Below, piece by piece: positions 55,501-63,774 of a stretch of 64,000 nucleotides of DNA. The notes under the pieces are model-generated. The model was given only the letters and a program-made list of their open reading frames with translations, was not told the origin of the DNA and ran no database searches. The translations under genes were made by a program, and so were the position numbers. Origin of the DNA: Lysinibacillus xylanilyticus (GTDB lineage: Bacteria; Bacillota; Bacilli; Bacillales_A; Planococcaceae). Each line of letters opens with the position of its first letter. Within the stretch, counting starts at the first letter, position 1. The stretch lies in assembly GCF_001183605.1 (NCBI RefSeq), contig NZ_LFXJ01000008.1, forward strand, positions 186,001-250,000. Reading direction: 5' to 3'.

Positions 55501-55887
55501 TTGCACATGAGGCTTGATATTTCTCGACCAAGACATGTAATCATTTAAAATCTTTGGCTACCTTTGATATGCCAAATCAGTTTACAACAGTAATATTTAC
55601 ACGCCCAAAAGAATGCGCAACATATCCATTACGTGACGATTTACTGTGTCAAAAGGTGTTCAAAATCAAGTGTGAAAAGGATATTCGAAAGATTCAGCAT
55701 GAGATTGTTCTCATAATTTATGTGCTCTCAATACAAGTGAAACCTACTGTTTCAACATACACATGTCGAATAGCAATATTGTGCTAATATTTCGAAACAT
55801 CCTCTAGAGTCAAATGTATTAAAAATAGATATAATCGCTGTATCACACTAATCGATTAATAAATTACTAAATTATTAATTGAGTGAT

Positions 55888-55901
55888 TGAAAGCGCTTTA
55901 A
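55888..55901. promoter_or_regulatory. cre site (CcpA operator)
   Basis: TGAAAGCGCTTTAA fits the catabolite-responsive element TGWAANCGNTNWCA apart from the C near its 3' end; about 90 bases upstream of the MFS gene. Suggests carbon catabolite control of the downstream cassette. Confidence 0.6.
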
Positions 55902-55989
55902 TAGAGGACTAAAGGGAGGTTTTTGAGTCATTTAGTTTTTTTTTTAGATATAAATATCTGAAAAATCAGAAAAAGAGAGGGGAATTCTG

Positions 55990-57363
55990 ATGAATGGACA
56001 AACATATAGGATGGATGACGCTCCGCTAAATAAGTTTCATATAAGGATCACAGCACTTACATTTGGTTCTAATTTTTCTGATGGATATGCACTTGGAATC
56101 ATCGGGATGGCTCTTAGCCTCCTTGGTCCGCAAATGCACTTTGGTTCATTTTGGACTGGATTAATTGGAAGCTCAGCCTTAATCGGATTATTCATTGGTA
56201 GCCTTTTTCTTGGGGGACTTTCTGATAAAATTGGCAGGCAGAAAATCTACTTATCTAATTTTGTCATTATCACAGTAGCATCAGCTTTGCAATTTTTTGT
56301 AACTGATCCAGTCACACTTTTCATACTGCGGATCTTAATCGGCGTTGCCCTTGGAGGGGATTATGCAGTAGGTTCTACTTTACTCGCAGAATTTTCACCA
56401 AGAAAGTACAGAGGAATTTTATTATCATCCTTAAATGCTATATGGACATTAGGCTATGTCTCTGCCAGTGTTGTAGGATATTATCTTGGAAAGATGGGAC
56501 CGGACTCGTGGCGCTGGATGCTTGTTAGTGCAGTGATCCCTGCTGTAATTGTGTTAGTTATGCGTATTGGAACTCCTGAATCTCCAAGATGGCTTGTGAA
56601 AATGGGAAGAAATGAAGAGGCAAAAGAAATTGTTAGAAAATATATTGGCCCTAATGCTGTAATGGATGAAAATATCTCGCAAAATACTGCCGCTAATTAT
56701 GGTATAAAGGATCTTTTCAACAAACATCTTTGGAAACGAACTGCTTTTGGCGGTCTATTCTATACATGTCAGGTAATTCCTTATTTTGCTATTTTCACTT
56801 TCCTGCCGACAATTTTAGAAGCAATGGGCTTTGAAGAGACCTTTACGGTTGATATGCTGTTAAATCTATTCCTTCTTTTGGGGGCAATCGCTGGTGTATG
56901 GTGTACCGAAAAGCTCTCACGCAGAGGTTTTACCATTTATTCATTTATTATCCTAACTATCTCCTTATTTATTTTAAGCCTTATGCCAGCAGGTTCAAAT
57001 GGTTTTGTTATCATGGTGTTTGCCATCTTCACTTTTGTAATGGCAGCAGCTGGCAATCTTACACTCGTTTATCCAGCAGAATTATTCCCAACCGAAGTCC
57101 GTGGAACAGGAGTTGGGTTAGTCACAGCGATAAGCCGTATCGGTGCAGCAATTGGAACATTCCTTTTACCGGTTAGTGTAAGCTCTTTTGGAATGACTGC
57201 ATCTATGATAACCTTGTCAGTTATCTTATTAATCGGAACGGTTGTCTCGATTGCATGGGCACCAGAAACGAAATCACTTGGCTTGAATGAAGCAAGTAAT
57301 CCGAATCTGGACGTTGCCACTAGCCTAAATAGAGAGGAAAATAGTGTTGAAGTAGGTAGTTAA
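55990..57363 (+). CDS. MFS transporter (metabolite:H+ symporter type)
   Basis: 457 residues with 12 transmembrane helices. MFS loop motifs LGGLSDKIGRQKIYL (after TM2), LRILIGVALGGDYAVGSTLLAEFSPRKYRG and the central PESPRWLVKMGRNEEAKEI, as in the sugar porter and aromatic-acid symporter families (YceI/NiaP-like). GAGGGGAAT ribosome site and upstream cre. It precedes a MIO-less lyase by 45 bases, so it probably imports that enzyme's substrate. Substrate unknown. Confidence 0.85.
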   Translation: MNGQTYRMDDAPLNKFHIRITALTFGSNFSDGYALGIIGMALSLLGPQMHFGSFWTGLIGSSALIGLFIGSLFLGGLSDKIGRQKIYLSNFVIITVASALQFFVTDPVTLFILRILIGVALGGDYAVGSTLLAEFSPRKYRGILLSSLNAIWTLGYVSASVVGYYLGKMGPDSWRWMLVSAVIPAVIVLVMRIGTPESPRWLVKMGRNEEAKEIVRKYIGPNAVMDENISQNTAANYGIKDLFNKHLWKRTAFGGLFYTCQVIPYFAIFTFLPTILEAMGFEETFTVDMLLNLFLLLGAIAGVWCTEKLSRRGFTIYSFIILTISLFILSLMPAGSNGFVIMVFAIFTFVMAAAGNLTLVYPAELFPTEVRGTGVGLVTAISRIGAAIGTFLLPVSVSSFGMTASMITLSVILLIGTVVSIAWAPETKSLGLNEASNPNLDVATSLNREENSVEVGS

Positions 57364-57408
57364 CATTTATTTCTTGGTCATTGGAACTGAAGGGAGTAGA
57401 GAAGGGAA

Positions 57409-58968
57409 ATGAATACAACTATATCAAAAATCCACCCAAAAGAAATACAAAAAGTTACACTTGGTGCTGAAGTTATTTCCATAAATGAAATCATAGCTGT
57501 TGCTAGATATGATGCCGAGGTTTTATTTTCACAAAATTACCTTGAACGGGTAAATCTTTCACGGTCGGTCATTGAAAAGTTTTTAGATGAAGAACGGGTC
57601 ATTTACGGGGTCACAACAGGATTTGGCAGTAACGTAACTGAAACTATCTCCACAGAAGATGCCGAGATTCTTCAAAAAAATATTATTCGTTCTCATGCAG
57701 TATCAGTCGGTGACCCGTTGGAAAAAGAAGTGATAAGATCCATCCAATTCATGATTCTGGTGAATTTAGGGAATGGTTTCTCTGGTGTAAAGTTAGCGAC
57801 TTTAGAACTTTTAAGGTCGCTACTAAATCATCAAATTATTCCTTTTGCCCCTGGAGAAGGCTCGGTGGGGTATTTAGCTATTGAAGCCCATATGGCCTTA
57901 GTGTTAATGGGGGAAGGAAAAGCATGGTACAATGGTGAACTTATTCCAGGGAATGAAGCTTTAGAAAAAGCTGGTTTACAGCCTGTTTCATTGGGCTGCA
58001 AGGAAGGATTATCCTTAACAAGTGGATCGACTTCGGTCACAGCTTTGGCTTCATTAGCTCTTTATAATAGTATTCAGGCAGTAAAAACAGCGGATATTGC
58101 AGGTGCCATGTCACTAGAAGCATTAAAGGGAACCATTAAAGCCTTTGATCCAAGAATCCATTCAGTTAAAAGGCATGAAGAGCAAGCTATCACAGCACGA
58201 AATATAGTAAAAATACTGGAACACAGTGAGATTGCTGAAAAATATCAGGATTACAGAGTACAGGATGCCCATAGCATGAGATGTATTCCTCAAGCTCATG
58301 GAGCTGTAAAAAAGGTTTTAAAAGATGCAGAATTAACCATCAGCAATGAAATGAACTCAACAAGTGACAATCCAATCATTATCACCGAGGATCAGGGGGA
58401 TGCCCTAATGGTTGGAAATTTTGATGGATCATTCGTTGGTATCTATGCGGATACGATGGCCATAGCGATGGCTAATCTTGCGAAGGTTTCAGAGAGAAGG
58501 CTAGACCGACTCGTCAACTATCATGTAAGTGAGCTTCCGAGCTTTCTCGTAGCAAAGCCAGGCTTAAATAACGGTTACATGATTCCACAGTATACAGCGG
58601 CTGGGCTGCTTAATGAAATAAGGGTTCTTGTTCATCCCGCAACTGTTGATAATACACCAACCAGTGCAAATCAAGAGGATGTGGTCAGTTTTGCTTATTT
58701 TGCGGCAAAAAAGGCCTATCAAATTTCTAAAAAGCTGGAGTATATTTTAGCACTTGAATTGATGGCGGCTGTTCAAGCATTGGATTTTCATCAACCTTTA
58801 CAACCTTCACCTGTCAGCCAAAAGGTTTATGACCTCATCAGAAGTGCAGTTCCAACTGTAGAAGAAGATCGATATTTTTATCCGGATATTCAATTTATTA
58901 CCAATATTATTCATGAAGGTGAAATCCTAAAAACTGTCGAATTGATAATTGGAAAACTAGATTGGTAG
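57409..58968 (+). CDS. Aromatic amino-acid lyase (HAL/PAL) homologue lacking the MIO tripeptide; ergothionase-like candidate
   Basis: 519 residues, HutH-like throughout: IYGVTTGFGSNV (Tyr66), EGLSLTSGST, QDAHSMRCIPQAHG, NEMNSTSDNPIII, QYTAAGLLNEIRVLVHP, NTPTSANQEDVVS. In HAL/PAL the sequence GSVGASGDLAPL makes the MIO electrophile. Here residues 151-161 read GSVGYLAIEAH, an exact three-residue gap over Ala-Ser-Gly, so no MIO can form. The active-site Asn of ING is Ser205 and the Tyr of QDxYSxRC is His288. MIO-free members of this superfamily include ergothionase, which eliminates trimethylamine from ergothioneine. That is my leading guess, with another betaine or alpha-substituted amino acid possible. 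It is not an ordinary HutH. Confidence 0.8.
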   Translation: MNTTISKIHPKEIQKVTLGAEVISINEIIAVARYDAEVLFSQNYLERVNLSRSVIEKFLDEERVIYGVTTGFGSNVTETISTEDAEILQKNIIRSHAVSVGDPLEKEVIRSIQFMILVNLGNGFSGVKLATLELLRSLLNHQIIPFAPGEGSVGYLAIEAHMALVLMGEGKAWYNGELIPGNEALEKAGLQPVSLGCKEGLSLTSGSTSVTALASLALYNSIQAVKTADIAGAMSLEALKGTIKAFDPRIHSVKRHEEQAITARNIVKILEHSEIAEKYQDYRVQDAHSMRCIPQAHGAVKKVLKDAELTISNEMNSTSDNPIIITEDQGDALMVGNFDGSFVGIYADTMAIAMANLAKVSERRLDRLVNYHVSELPSFLVAKPGLNNGYMIPQYTAAGLLNEIRVLVHPATVDNTPTSANQEDVVSFAYFAAKKAYQISKKLEYILALELMAAVQALDFHQPLQPSPVSQKVYDLIRSAVPTVEEDRYFYPDIQFITNIIHEGEILKTVELIIGKLDW

Positions 58969-58984
58969 GAACATCAAGAATAAT

Positions 58985-59026
58985 GGAAGCTTTTTTACTC
59001 ATCTTCATTCGAGTAGAAAAGTTTCC
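58985..59026 (+). terminator. Imperfect hairpin after the lyase gene
   Basis: GGAAGCTTTTTTACTC / GAGTAGAAAAGTTTCC stem. It may be a partial terminator before the regulator gene. Confidence 0.5.
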
Positions 59027-59048
59027 TTTCTATTTGGGGGCTTAGAAT

Positions 59049-60236
59049 ATGATCGAAGAACTGACACAAATATCTTTTTCACAACTATTGCTTTCAGGAA
59101 CCTTTGTACACGTGGCACCTTTTGAAGTTTTACAGGAAATGTACGGCGTGAATATTCAGCCTAATGTAGTTGTTTTAGTTTCGATGGATCGCTATCCAGA
59201 TTTAGCTGAGGAAAAACCGCTTGAATGGAAAATGAAGATTGGACGAAAGCTTGTAGAAGAATTAGACACCATCTTACCTATTCCATTTTTAAGAATATGG
59301 ATCGAAGAGGGCGTTCTTGCCCTTTTACTGGATTTTCATGAGGTAAATCCACAAGATAGAAAGAGGTATGTTCTTTTACTGGCCGAAATGATTCAAAAAA
59401 CCTCAGATCAAAATGGCATACATGTTTCGATTGGTATTGGTAATTTTTACGATGATCCTATATCCCTCATTTGTTCTTTTGAAGAGGCGAAAAAATCAAT
59501 GTCCGGAAGGTTTTTTCAAGGGAATAAATTAATTTTTCATACCGGTATGAGAAAAAATATGGTTGAATCATTAATGATTCCTTTAACGAAAGAGAAGTCG
59601 GAACTATTTTCGATCGTTAGAATCGGGCACACAGAAGGAGTCGTGACCCAAATGAAAGGAATCATGAATAGAGTTGCAGAGATTTATAACTATAATGAAG
59701 ATATATTTAAATCAAAGGTTATTGATCTTCTTATGATGATGTCTAGAATTGTGTTAGAAGTCGGAGTAAGTCCTGTCTCGATTTTGACCAATACGGCAAA
59801 TGTGATTCAAGATCTCTATCATATGATCCGATATGACAAGTTTGCTATGAAAGTTTGTCATTATGCAGAATGGTTAACCGAACAGGTAGAAAAAATATAT
59901 ATTGGTGATGTTTCACCCACTATTAAACATGCGATACGTTATATGAAAGAGAATCATCAAAAAGAAGTTTCTTTAGACGATATCGCTCATTATTGTCATT
60001 TAAGCAGATATCATTTTAGCCATCTTTTTAAAAAAGAAGTTGGAATCAGTGTTATTGATTTTTTTAATAAACTTAGAATTGATAAATCCTTATATTATTT
60101 AGAAAAAACTGAATTTCCCGTACATGAAATTGCTAATCAAGTGGGTATCCATGATTCCAATTATTTTAGCAGATTGTTTAAAAAATATATGAAATCCAGC
60201 CCCACGGAATATCGGCATCTAATGAGGAAAATTTAA
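59049..60236 (+). CDS. AraC-family regulator with CdaR/GGDEF-like sensor domain
   Basis: 395 residues. N-terminal region (about 1-150, including VVVLVSMDRYPD and VSIGIGNFYDDPISLICSFEEAKKSM) resembles the GGDEF-like domain of CdaR/PucR regulators. The C-terminal 100 residues form a double helix-turn-helix of AraC type: VSLDDIAHYCHLSRYHFSHLFKKEVG and VHEIANQVGIHDSNYFSRLFKKYMKSSPTEYR. Likely local activator of the MFS-lyase genes, as the regulator is in the same direction 80 bases after the lyase. Ligand unknown. Confidence 0.87.
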   Translation: MIEELTQISFSQLLLSGTFVHVAPFEVLQEMYGVNIQPNVVVLVSMDRYPDLAEEKPLEWKMKIGRKLVEELDTILPIPFLRIWIEEGVLALLLDFHEVNPQDRKRYVLLLAEMIQKTSDQNGIHVSIGIGNFYDDPISLICSFEEAKKSMSGRFFQGNKLIFHTGMRKNMVESLMIPLTKEKSELFSIVRIGHTEGVVTQMKGIMNRVAEIYNYNEDIFKSKVIDLLMMMSRIVLEVGVSPVSILTNTANVIQDLYHMIRYDKFAMKVCHYAEWLTEQVEKIYIGDVSPTIKHAIRYMKENHQKEVSLDDIAHYCHLSRYHFSHLFKKEVGISVIDFFNKLRIDKSLYYLEKTEFPVHEIANQVGIHDSNYFSRLFKKYMKSSPTEYRHLMRKI

Positions 60237-60411
60237 AAATTTATTAGGCGTCCTGCTGTATGCCTTTATATAACAGCAATAGTCAAAAAAGAGTTTCTTA
60301 TTTAATCAAGAATTGGGTACAATTATTGAATAACACTTAGATAAACTACTTTATTGTTATTTTATTAAGTAAAGTGAAGTATCTTACAGAAAAAAAATAA
60401 ACAACTATTTA

Positions 60412-60440
60412 AAACCCCGTACTAATTTTAGAACGGGGTT
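60412..60440. terminator. Hairpin downstream of the AraC gene
   Basis: AACCCCGT / ACGGGGTT with a CTAATTTTAG inner pair. Gap 60237-60741 holds this and the next hairpin, otherwise nothing recognised. Confidence 0.6.
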
Positions 60441-60505
60441 ATGCTTGTTACCGCTTTTTTTATGAAATACAGTATATTAAAATACTGGATTTTATGAAGA
60501 AAGAA

Positions 60506-60548
60506 AAACGCTTAAAAGCTTGATATACAAGGTTTTTAAGCGTTTTTT
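60506..60548 (+). terminator. Rho-independent hairpin
   Basis: AAACGCTTAAAA / TTTTTAAGCGTTT stem around CTTGATATACAAG, with T7. Confidence 0.75.
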
Positions 60549-60741
60549 TGTTTTGTGGTTTTCGATTAGATTCGATTGAACATTTTAGGTGAATACACGA
60601 ATTCAGAGTAAGACTTACAGCAATCACGATTATTGCCATGAACGTAGCTGTACAACATTTAGGTGATTTGAGTGTGGGAACTTCTCAAATGCAGTGGGCA
60701 TAAGCTGATAATATATGCCGAATTGAAAGGGTGTCTAGTTC

Positions 60742-61608
60742 ATGTTTCCTTATCCTCAATTTCCCTATCGCGATTATAGATCTATGTCCAACAGTTATTA
60801 TTACGCCCCTTATTGGTCGCCCTGGAGCAATGGTGCCCCTGAATTAGATGAAAGACACCGTTTGCCCTCACAGCAACGGCTTACTTTCGTGCTTGTGCAT
60901 GGTTCTTGGGCTGATGCTCACTTCTGGGATGGAGTAGCCGCAGAGTTACGCAGTCGAGGGCATGACGTTTATACACCTGAATACGCAGGTCACGGAGAAG
61001 ATCCGAATAAAAATGTCACGCATGCGATGATTACGAAGTCTGTCGTTGATTTTATAACAAAGTGGAATCTACGTAACTTTGTTCTTGTCGGGCATAGTTT
61101 TGGAGGATCAGTCATCCAAAAGGTTGCAGAACAGGTTCCGGATCGCATTAAGCGACTGGTCTTCTGGGACGCGTTCGTACTGAAAGACGGAGAATCAGTT
61201 GCTGACGAATTCTCGCCCCAAATGATACAAGGTTTTGAGCAGCTCAGAGCCAGCTCGAAGGACGATACGATTTTTATGCCGTTTTCCCTGTTTAGGGATT
61301 CGTTCGTCAATACGGCCTCTTTGGAGGAAGCTAAACGGATGTATGAAAGCGTAACTCCGGAACCGGCTAAGCCGCTTTTCGAGAAACTGGATCTTAAAAC
61401 GTTCTACTCGCTACCTACGCCCAAAAGCTATGTCTATTTCTACCAAGACAACGCATTGCCACGAGGAGAGAATTACGGCTGGCATCCGAATATGTCTAGT
61501 CGGCTCGGGCAGTTTCGCCTAATTGTAGGTGATGGTGACCACTTTACGGACACGCGTACAAGGCCGGCTATGGTGGCACAGAAGTTTTACGAGGCAGGTC
61601 GTGACTGA
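60742..61608 (+). CDS. Alpha/beta hydrolase, GC-rich, probably acquired
   Basis: 288 residues. Tyr/Pro-rich N-terminal tail (MFPYPQFPYRDYRSMSNSYY, about 1-45) followed by an alpha/beta hydrolase fold: LVHGSWADAHFWDGVAAEL (oxyanion), nucleophile GHSFGGS (Ser about 122), and terminal GDGDHF (His). Resembles salicylate esterase/EstC-type hydrolases. Base composition is visibly richer in G+C than neighbours (many CTG, CGG, GCC codons), which suggests transfer from a higher-GC Bacillales. The tail resembles spore-coat Tyr-rich tails. Substrate unknown. The upstream ribosome site is weak (AAAGGGTG). Confidence 0.8.
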   Translation: MFPYPQFPYRDYRSMSNSYYYAPYWSPWSNGAPELDERHRLPSQQRLTFVLVHGSWADAHFWDGVAAELRSRGHDVYTPEYAGHGEDPNKNVTHAMITKSVVDFITKWNLRNFVLVGHSFGGSVIQKVAEQVPDRIKRLVFWDAFVLKDGESVADEFSPQMIQGFEQLRASSKDDTIFMPFSLFRDSFVNTASLEEAKRMYESVTPEPAKPLFEKLDLKTFYSLPTPKSYVYFYQDNALPRGENYGWHPNMSSRLGQFRLIVGDGDHFTDTRTRPAMVAQKFYEAGRD

Positions 61609-61697
61609 GCAGGATTAATGTAATGATTAGCTTTAATAATCCATAAAAATTTTGAGATTTATACCGCTGTAAAGTTATGTACTTCTGAAGACAAATC

Positions 61698-61782
61698 GGG
61701 GTTCAGAAAGAACAAGTTTAAACAAACTGAAAAGAGCTTCAAAACCTTTATTATCAAGGTTTGAGGCGCTTTTCTTTTTTGA
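61698..61782 (+). repeat. tRNA 3' flank repeat (family R6), copy 2
   Basis: GGGTTCAGAAAGAACAAGTT to the terminator hairpin and T run; direct copy of 55015-55100 with about 15 differences. Closes the accessory stretch that starts at the tRNA. Confidence 0.75.
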
Positions 61783-61944
61783 GAAAATGTAATTTATTGC
61801 ACTTAACCTCTATTGGATTTAGTGGACTTTCTCACTTAACCATTTTTAATGCCATTCTCCTTCCGTAAAGATTCTTTTGTAAATTAGAATAATTTATATA
61901 AAAAACGGAAAGAAATATGTGTAAAAATGATGGAGTTGATAGTT

Positions 61945-62139
61945 ATGGAATTTGATAAAGAGAGAGAAGTTTTCTGCTACAGCTGTCGTAAAAAAACTAT
62001 ATTTACACGTAAAGATATGCATAGTAAAAGTGGGGTAGATAGTCACTGTAGTGAATGTTCAGGTATTTGGTTTGAATGGCAAAATCGAGCTGTAGAGAGA
62101 GAAATGGAAAAGTGGATTGAATATAATAAAGGCTCGTAA
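61945..62139 (+). CDS. Small Cys4 zinc-ribbon protein, unknown
   Basis: 64 residues with two CxxC knuckles (VFCYSCRKKT and SHCSECSGIW) and a charged helical end. ATG 61945 has GGAG 9 bases upstream; ATG 61927 in frame is less supported. It could bind nucleic acid or metal; no family recognised. Monocistronic. Confidence 0.6.
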   Translation: MEFDKEREVFCYSCRKKTIFTRKDMHSKSGVDSHCSECSGIWFEWQNRAVEREMEKWIEYNKGS

Positions 62140-62282
62140 ATTAGCAGAGTCAATGATACCAGTTGAATTTAAAATCTAAATACGTACCCATCCAAATGTC
62201 TCAGAAACGAGAGAAGCGAAAACCTATAAAAAGAGTTATAATATAATAGGAAGAAACTCAATATAGAGAGATGGATTTTAAT

Positions 62283-62570
62283 ATGAACGAACAATTAGTA
62301 GATTGGATTACACGTTTTCAAAAGGAGAAAGATATAGAAGCACTCGCAAACTTAAAAGACTATTGCTACTATATGATTGAACCTTTAATTGAGGAATTTA
62401 CGGAGAAATACGGTGAAGATGCTGGGGAATTATTACGGTTAAAATGGGATAAGCGTTTTTATTTTATTTTTACAAAGTATCAATTGAATGTTGGACTGCC
62501 TTTAGATTCTTTTGTTAAAAATACATACCGTTTTTATTTTATGCAGGTTTTGAAAAAGGCTGGCTATTGA
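62283..62570 (+). CDS. Small helical protein resembling sigma region 2
   Basis: 95 residues, no membrane segment: LVDWITRFQKEKDIEALANLKDY, then EFTEKYGEDAGELLRLKWDKRFYFIFTKYQLNVGLPLDSFVKNTYRFYFMQVL. The spacing of the second half recalls sigma factor region 2 helices, without any region 4, as in the SigO co-factor RsoA; this is a weak likeness. Start uncertain (62271 or 62283). Followed by a terminator. Confidence 0.5.
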   Translation: MNEQLVDWITRFQKEKDIEALANLKDYCYYMIEPLIEEFTEKYGEDAGELLRLKWDKRFYFIFTKYQLNVGLPLDSFVKNTYRFYFMQVLKKAGY

Positions 62571-62585
62571 ATAAATATATCATTA

Positions 62586-62624
62586 AAAAATCCTTGTCTC
62601 GTGTAAAAACGAGACAAGGATTTT
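62586..62624 (+). terminator. Rho-independent terminator
   Basis: AAAATCCTTGTCTCGT / ACGAGACAAGGATTTTT, perfect 16-bp stem with T5. Confidence 0.92.
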
Positions 62625-62639
62625 TGTGCTCTTTGAGAG

Positions 62640-62706
62640 ATTAACTGCCCGTAAAAGCCTCTAATCATCAGTAGGGGATGAAGAAAACCGCCTACTGATG
62701 AAAGGT
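62640..62706. repeat. Dispersed hairpin repeat (family R5), copy 2
   Basis: ATTAACTGCCCGTAAAAGCC followed by CATCAGTAGGG / CCTACTGATG. Homologous to 10887-10955; both copies lie just beyond the 3' end of a minus-strand gene. Confidence 0.65.
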
Positions 62707-62711
62707 ACATT

Positions 62712-63770
62712 TTATTGATATATCATATCTTCTGCAAGGTGGGTAAATACCTCACCGATAATGGAGTCTTCGTCATAAACGGAAGAACCTGTATTTTCCT
62801 CAGGTTGGGCAAATGGAATTTGAGCGATGATACTTGACTGAAGCTCATCTGCTAATTTTTCTGCGCCACCTTGACCGAATAAATAGTTCTTTTCGCCATT
62901 TGAATTTTCAAAGTAAGCCATGTTTTCAACAACACCAAGAATCGTGTGGTTCGTATGTTGAGCCATCAAACCTGCACGTGAAGCAACATGAGAAGCTGCA
63001 AGGTGTGGTGTTGTTACAATAATTTCCTGCGCTTGTGGGATCATTGCTGCCATATCAATGGCTACATCTCCTGTACCAGGTGGTAAGTCAATAAGGAGAT
63101 AATCTAATTCACCCCAATGTGTATTAACAAGGAAATTACGAATCCATTTGTTGAGCATTGGGCCACGCCACATGACAGGTTGGTTTTCGTTTGTGAAAAA
63201 ACCCATCGACATGATTTTTACACCATGACTTATTACCGGAATAGCAGTTTGGTCAATCATTGTTGGCTTTTGTTGAACCTTCATCATGGCAGGAATACTG
63301 AATCCGTATATGTCGGCGTCTAAAATACCTACACGTTTACCAAGACGGGCAAGAGCTACTGCTAAGTTAATCGTCACGGTAGATTTACCCACGCCACCTT
63401 TACCACTGGTAACTGCTATAAATTTGACACCAGAATCGGGTAGAAGCATTTTAGGCATTCCTTTATCCGTAACTTTTTCTGATTTTAAAGAGGCTGTTAA
63501 ACTACGGCGTTCTTCGTCCGTCATAGAACCAAATTTAATGAAGACTTTTGATGCACCGATCGCTTTCAACGCTTCTTCAATATCTTGTTGGATTTTGGCT
63601 TTCAAAGGACATCCTTGAATAGTCAAGATAATATCAAGTGAGATATCCGTACCGTTGACTTGAATATTTCGTACCATATTCAAGTCAACGATGCTTTTAT
63701 GAAGTTCTGGGTCATCGATTTTCTGTAAAGTTTTTAAAATGTGTTCGTTCGTTAGCATATCAGAATCCAC
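62712..63770 (-). CDS. salA: Mrp/NBP35-family ATPase (SalA-like)
   Basis: 352 residues. N-terminal MIP18/DUF59 domain (about 1-90, ILKTLQKIDDPELHKSIVDLNMVRNIQV, QGCPLKAKIQ). P-loop ATPase with deviant Walker A AVTSGKGGVGKSTVTINLAVALA (about 108-130), then DADIYGFSIPAMM and DYLLIDLPPGTGDVAIDMA. The scaffold CxxC for Fe-S binding is not evident. The B. subtilis homologue SalA is a regulator of the scoC-AprE pathway; Fe-S carrier function is the alternative. AGGAAGGTGG ribosome site upstream of the ATG. Confidence 0.88.
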   Translation of the reverse strand: MDSDMLTNEHILKTLQKIDDPELHKSIVDLNMVRNIQVNGTDISLDIILTIQGCPLKAKIQQDIEEALKAIGASKVFIKFGSMTDEERRSLTASLKSEKVTDKGMPKMLLPDSGVKFIAVTSGKGGVGKSTVTINLAVALARLGKRVGILDADIYGFSIPAMMKVQQKPTMIDQTAIPVISHGVKIMSMGFFTNENQPVMWRGPMLNKWIRNFLVNTHWGELDYLLIDLPPGTGDVAIDMAAMIPQAQEIIVTTPHLAASHVASRAGLMAQHTNHTILGVVENMAYFENSNGEKNYLFGQGGAEKLADELQSSIIAQIPFAQPEENTGSSVYDEDSIIGEVFTHLAEDMIYQ

Positions 63771-63774
63771 CTTC

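Noticed and set aside
55200-55544. 114-codon minus-strand frame
   Set aside because: No ribosome site or recognisable motif and it crosses a strong palindrome; coding potential not supported.
55554-55787. 77-codon plus-strand frame
   Set aside because: TTG-type start without ribosome site and no family resemblance that I can defend.
57409-58968. Plain annotation as histidine ammonia-lyase HutH
   Set aside because: The MIO-forming Ala-Ser-Gly is absent and no other hut genes are nearby.
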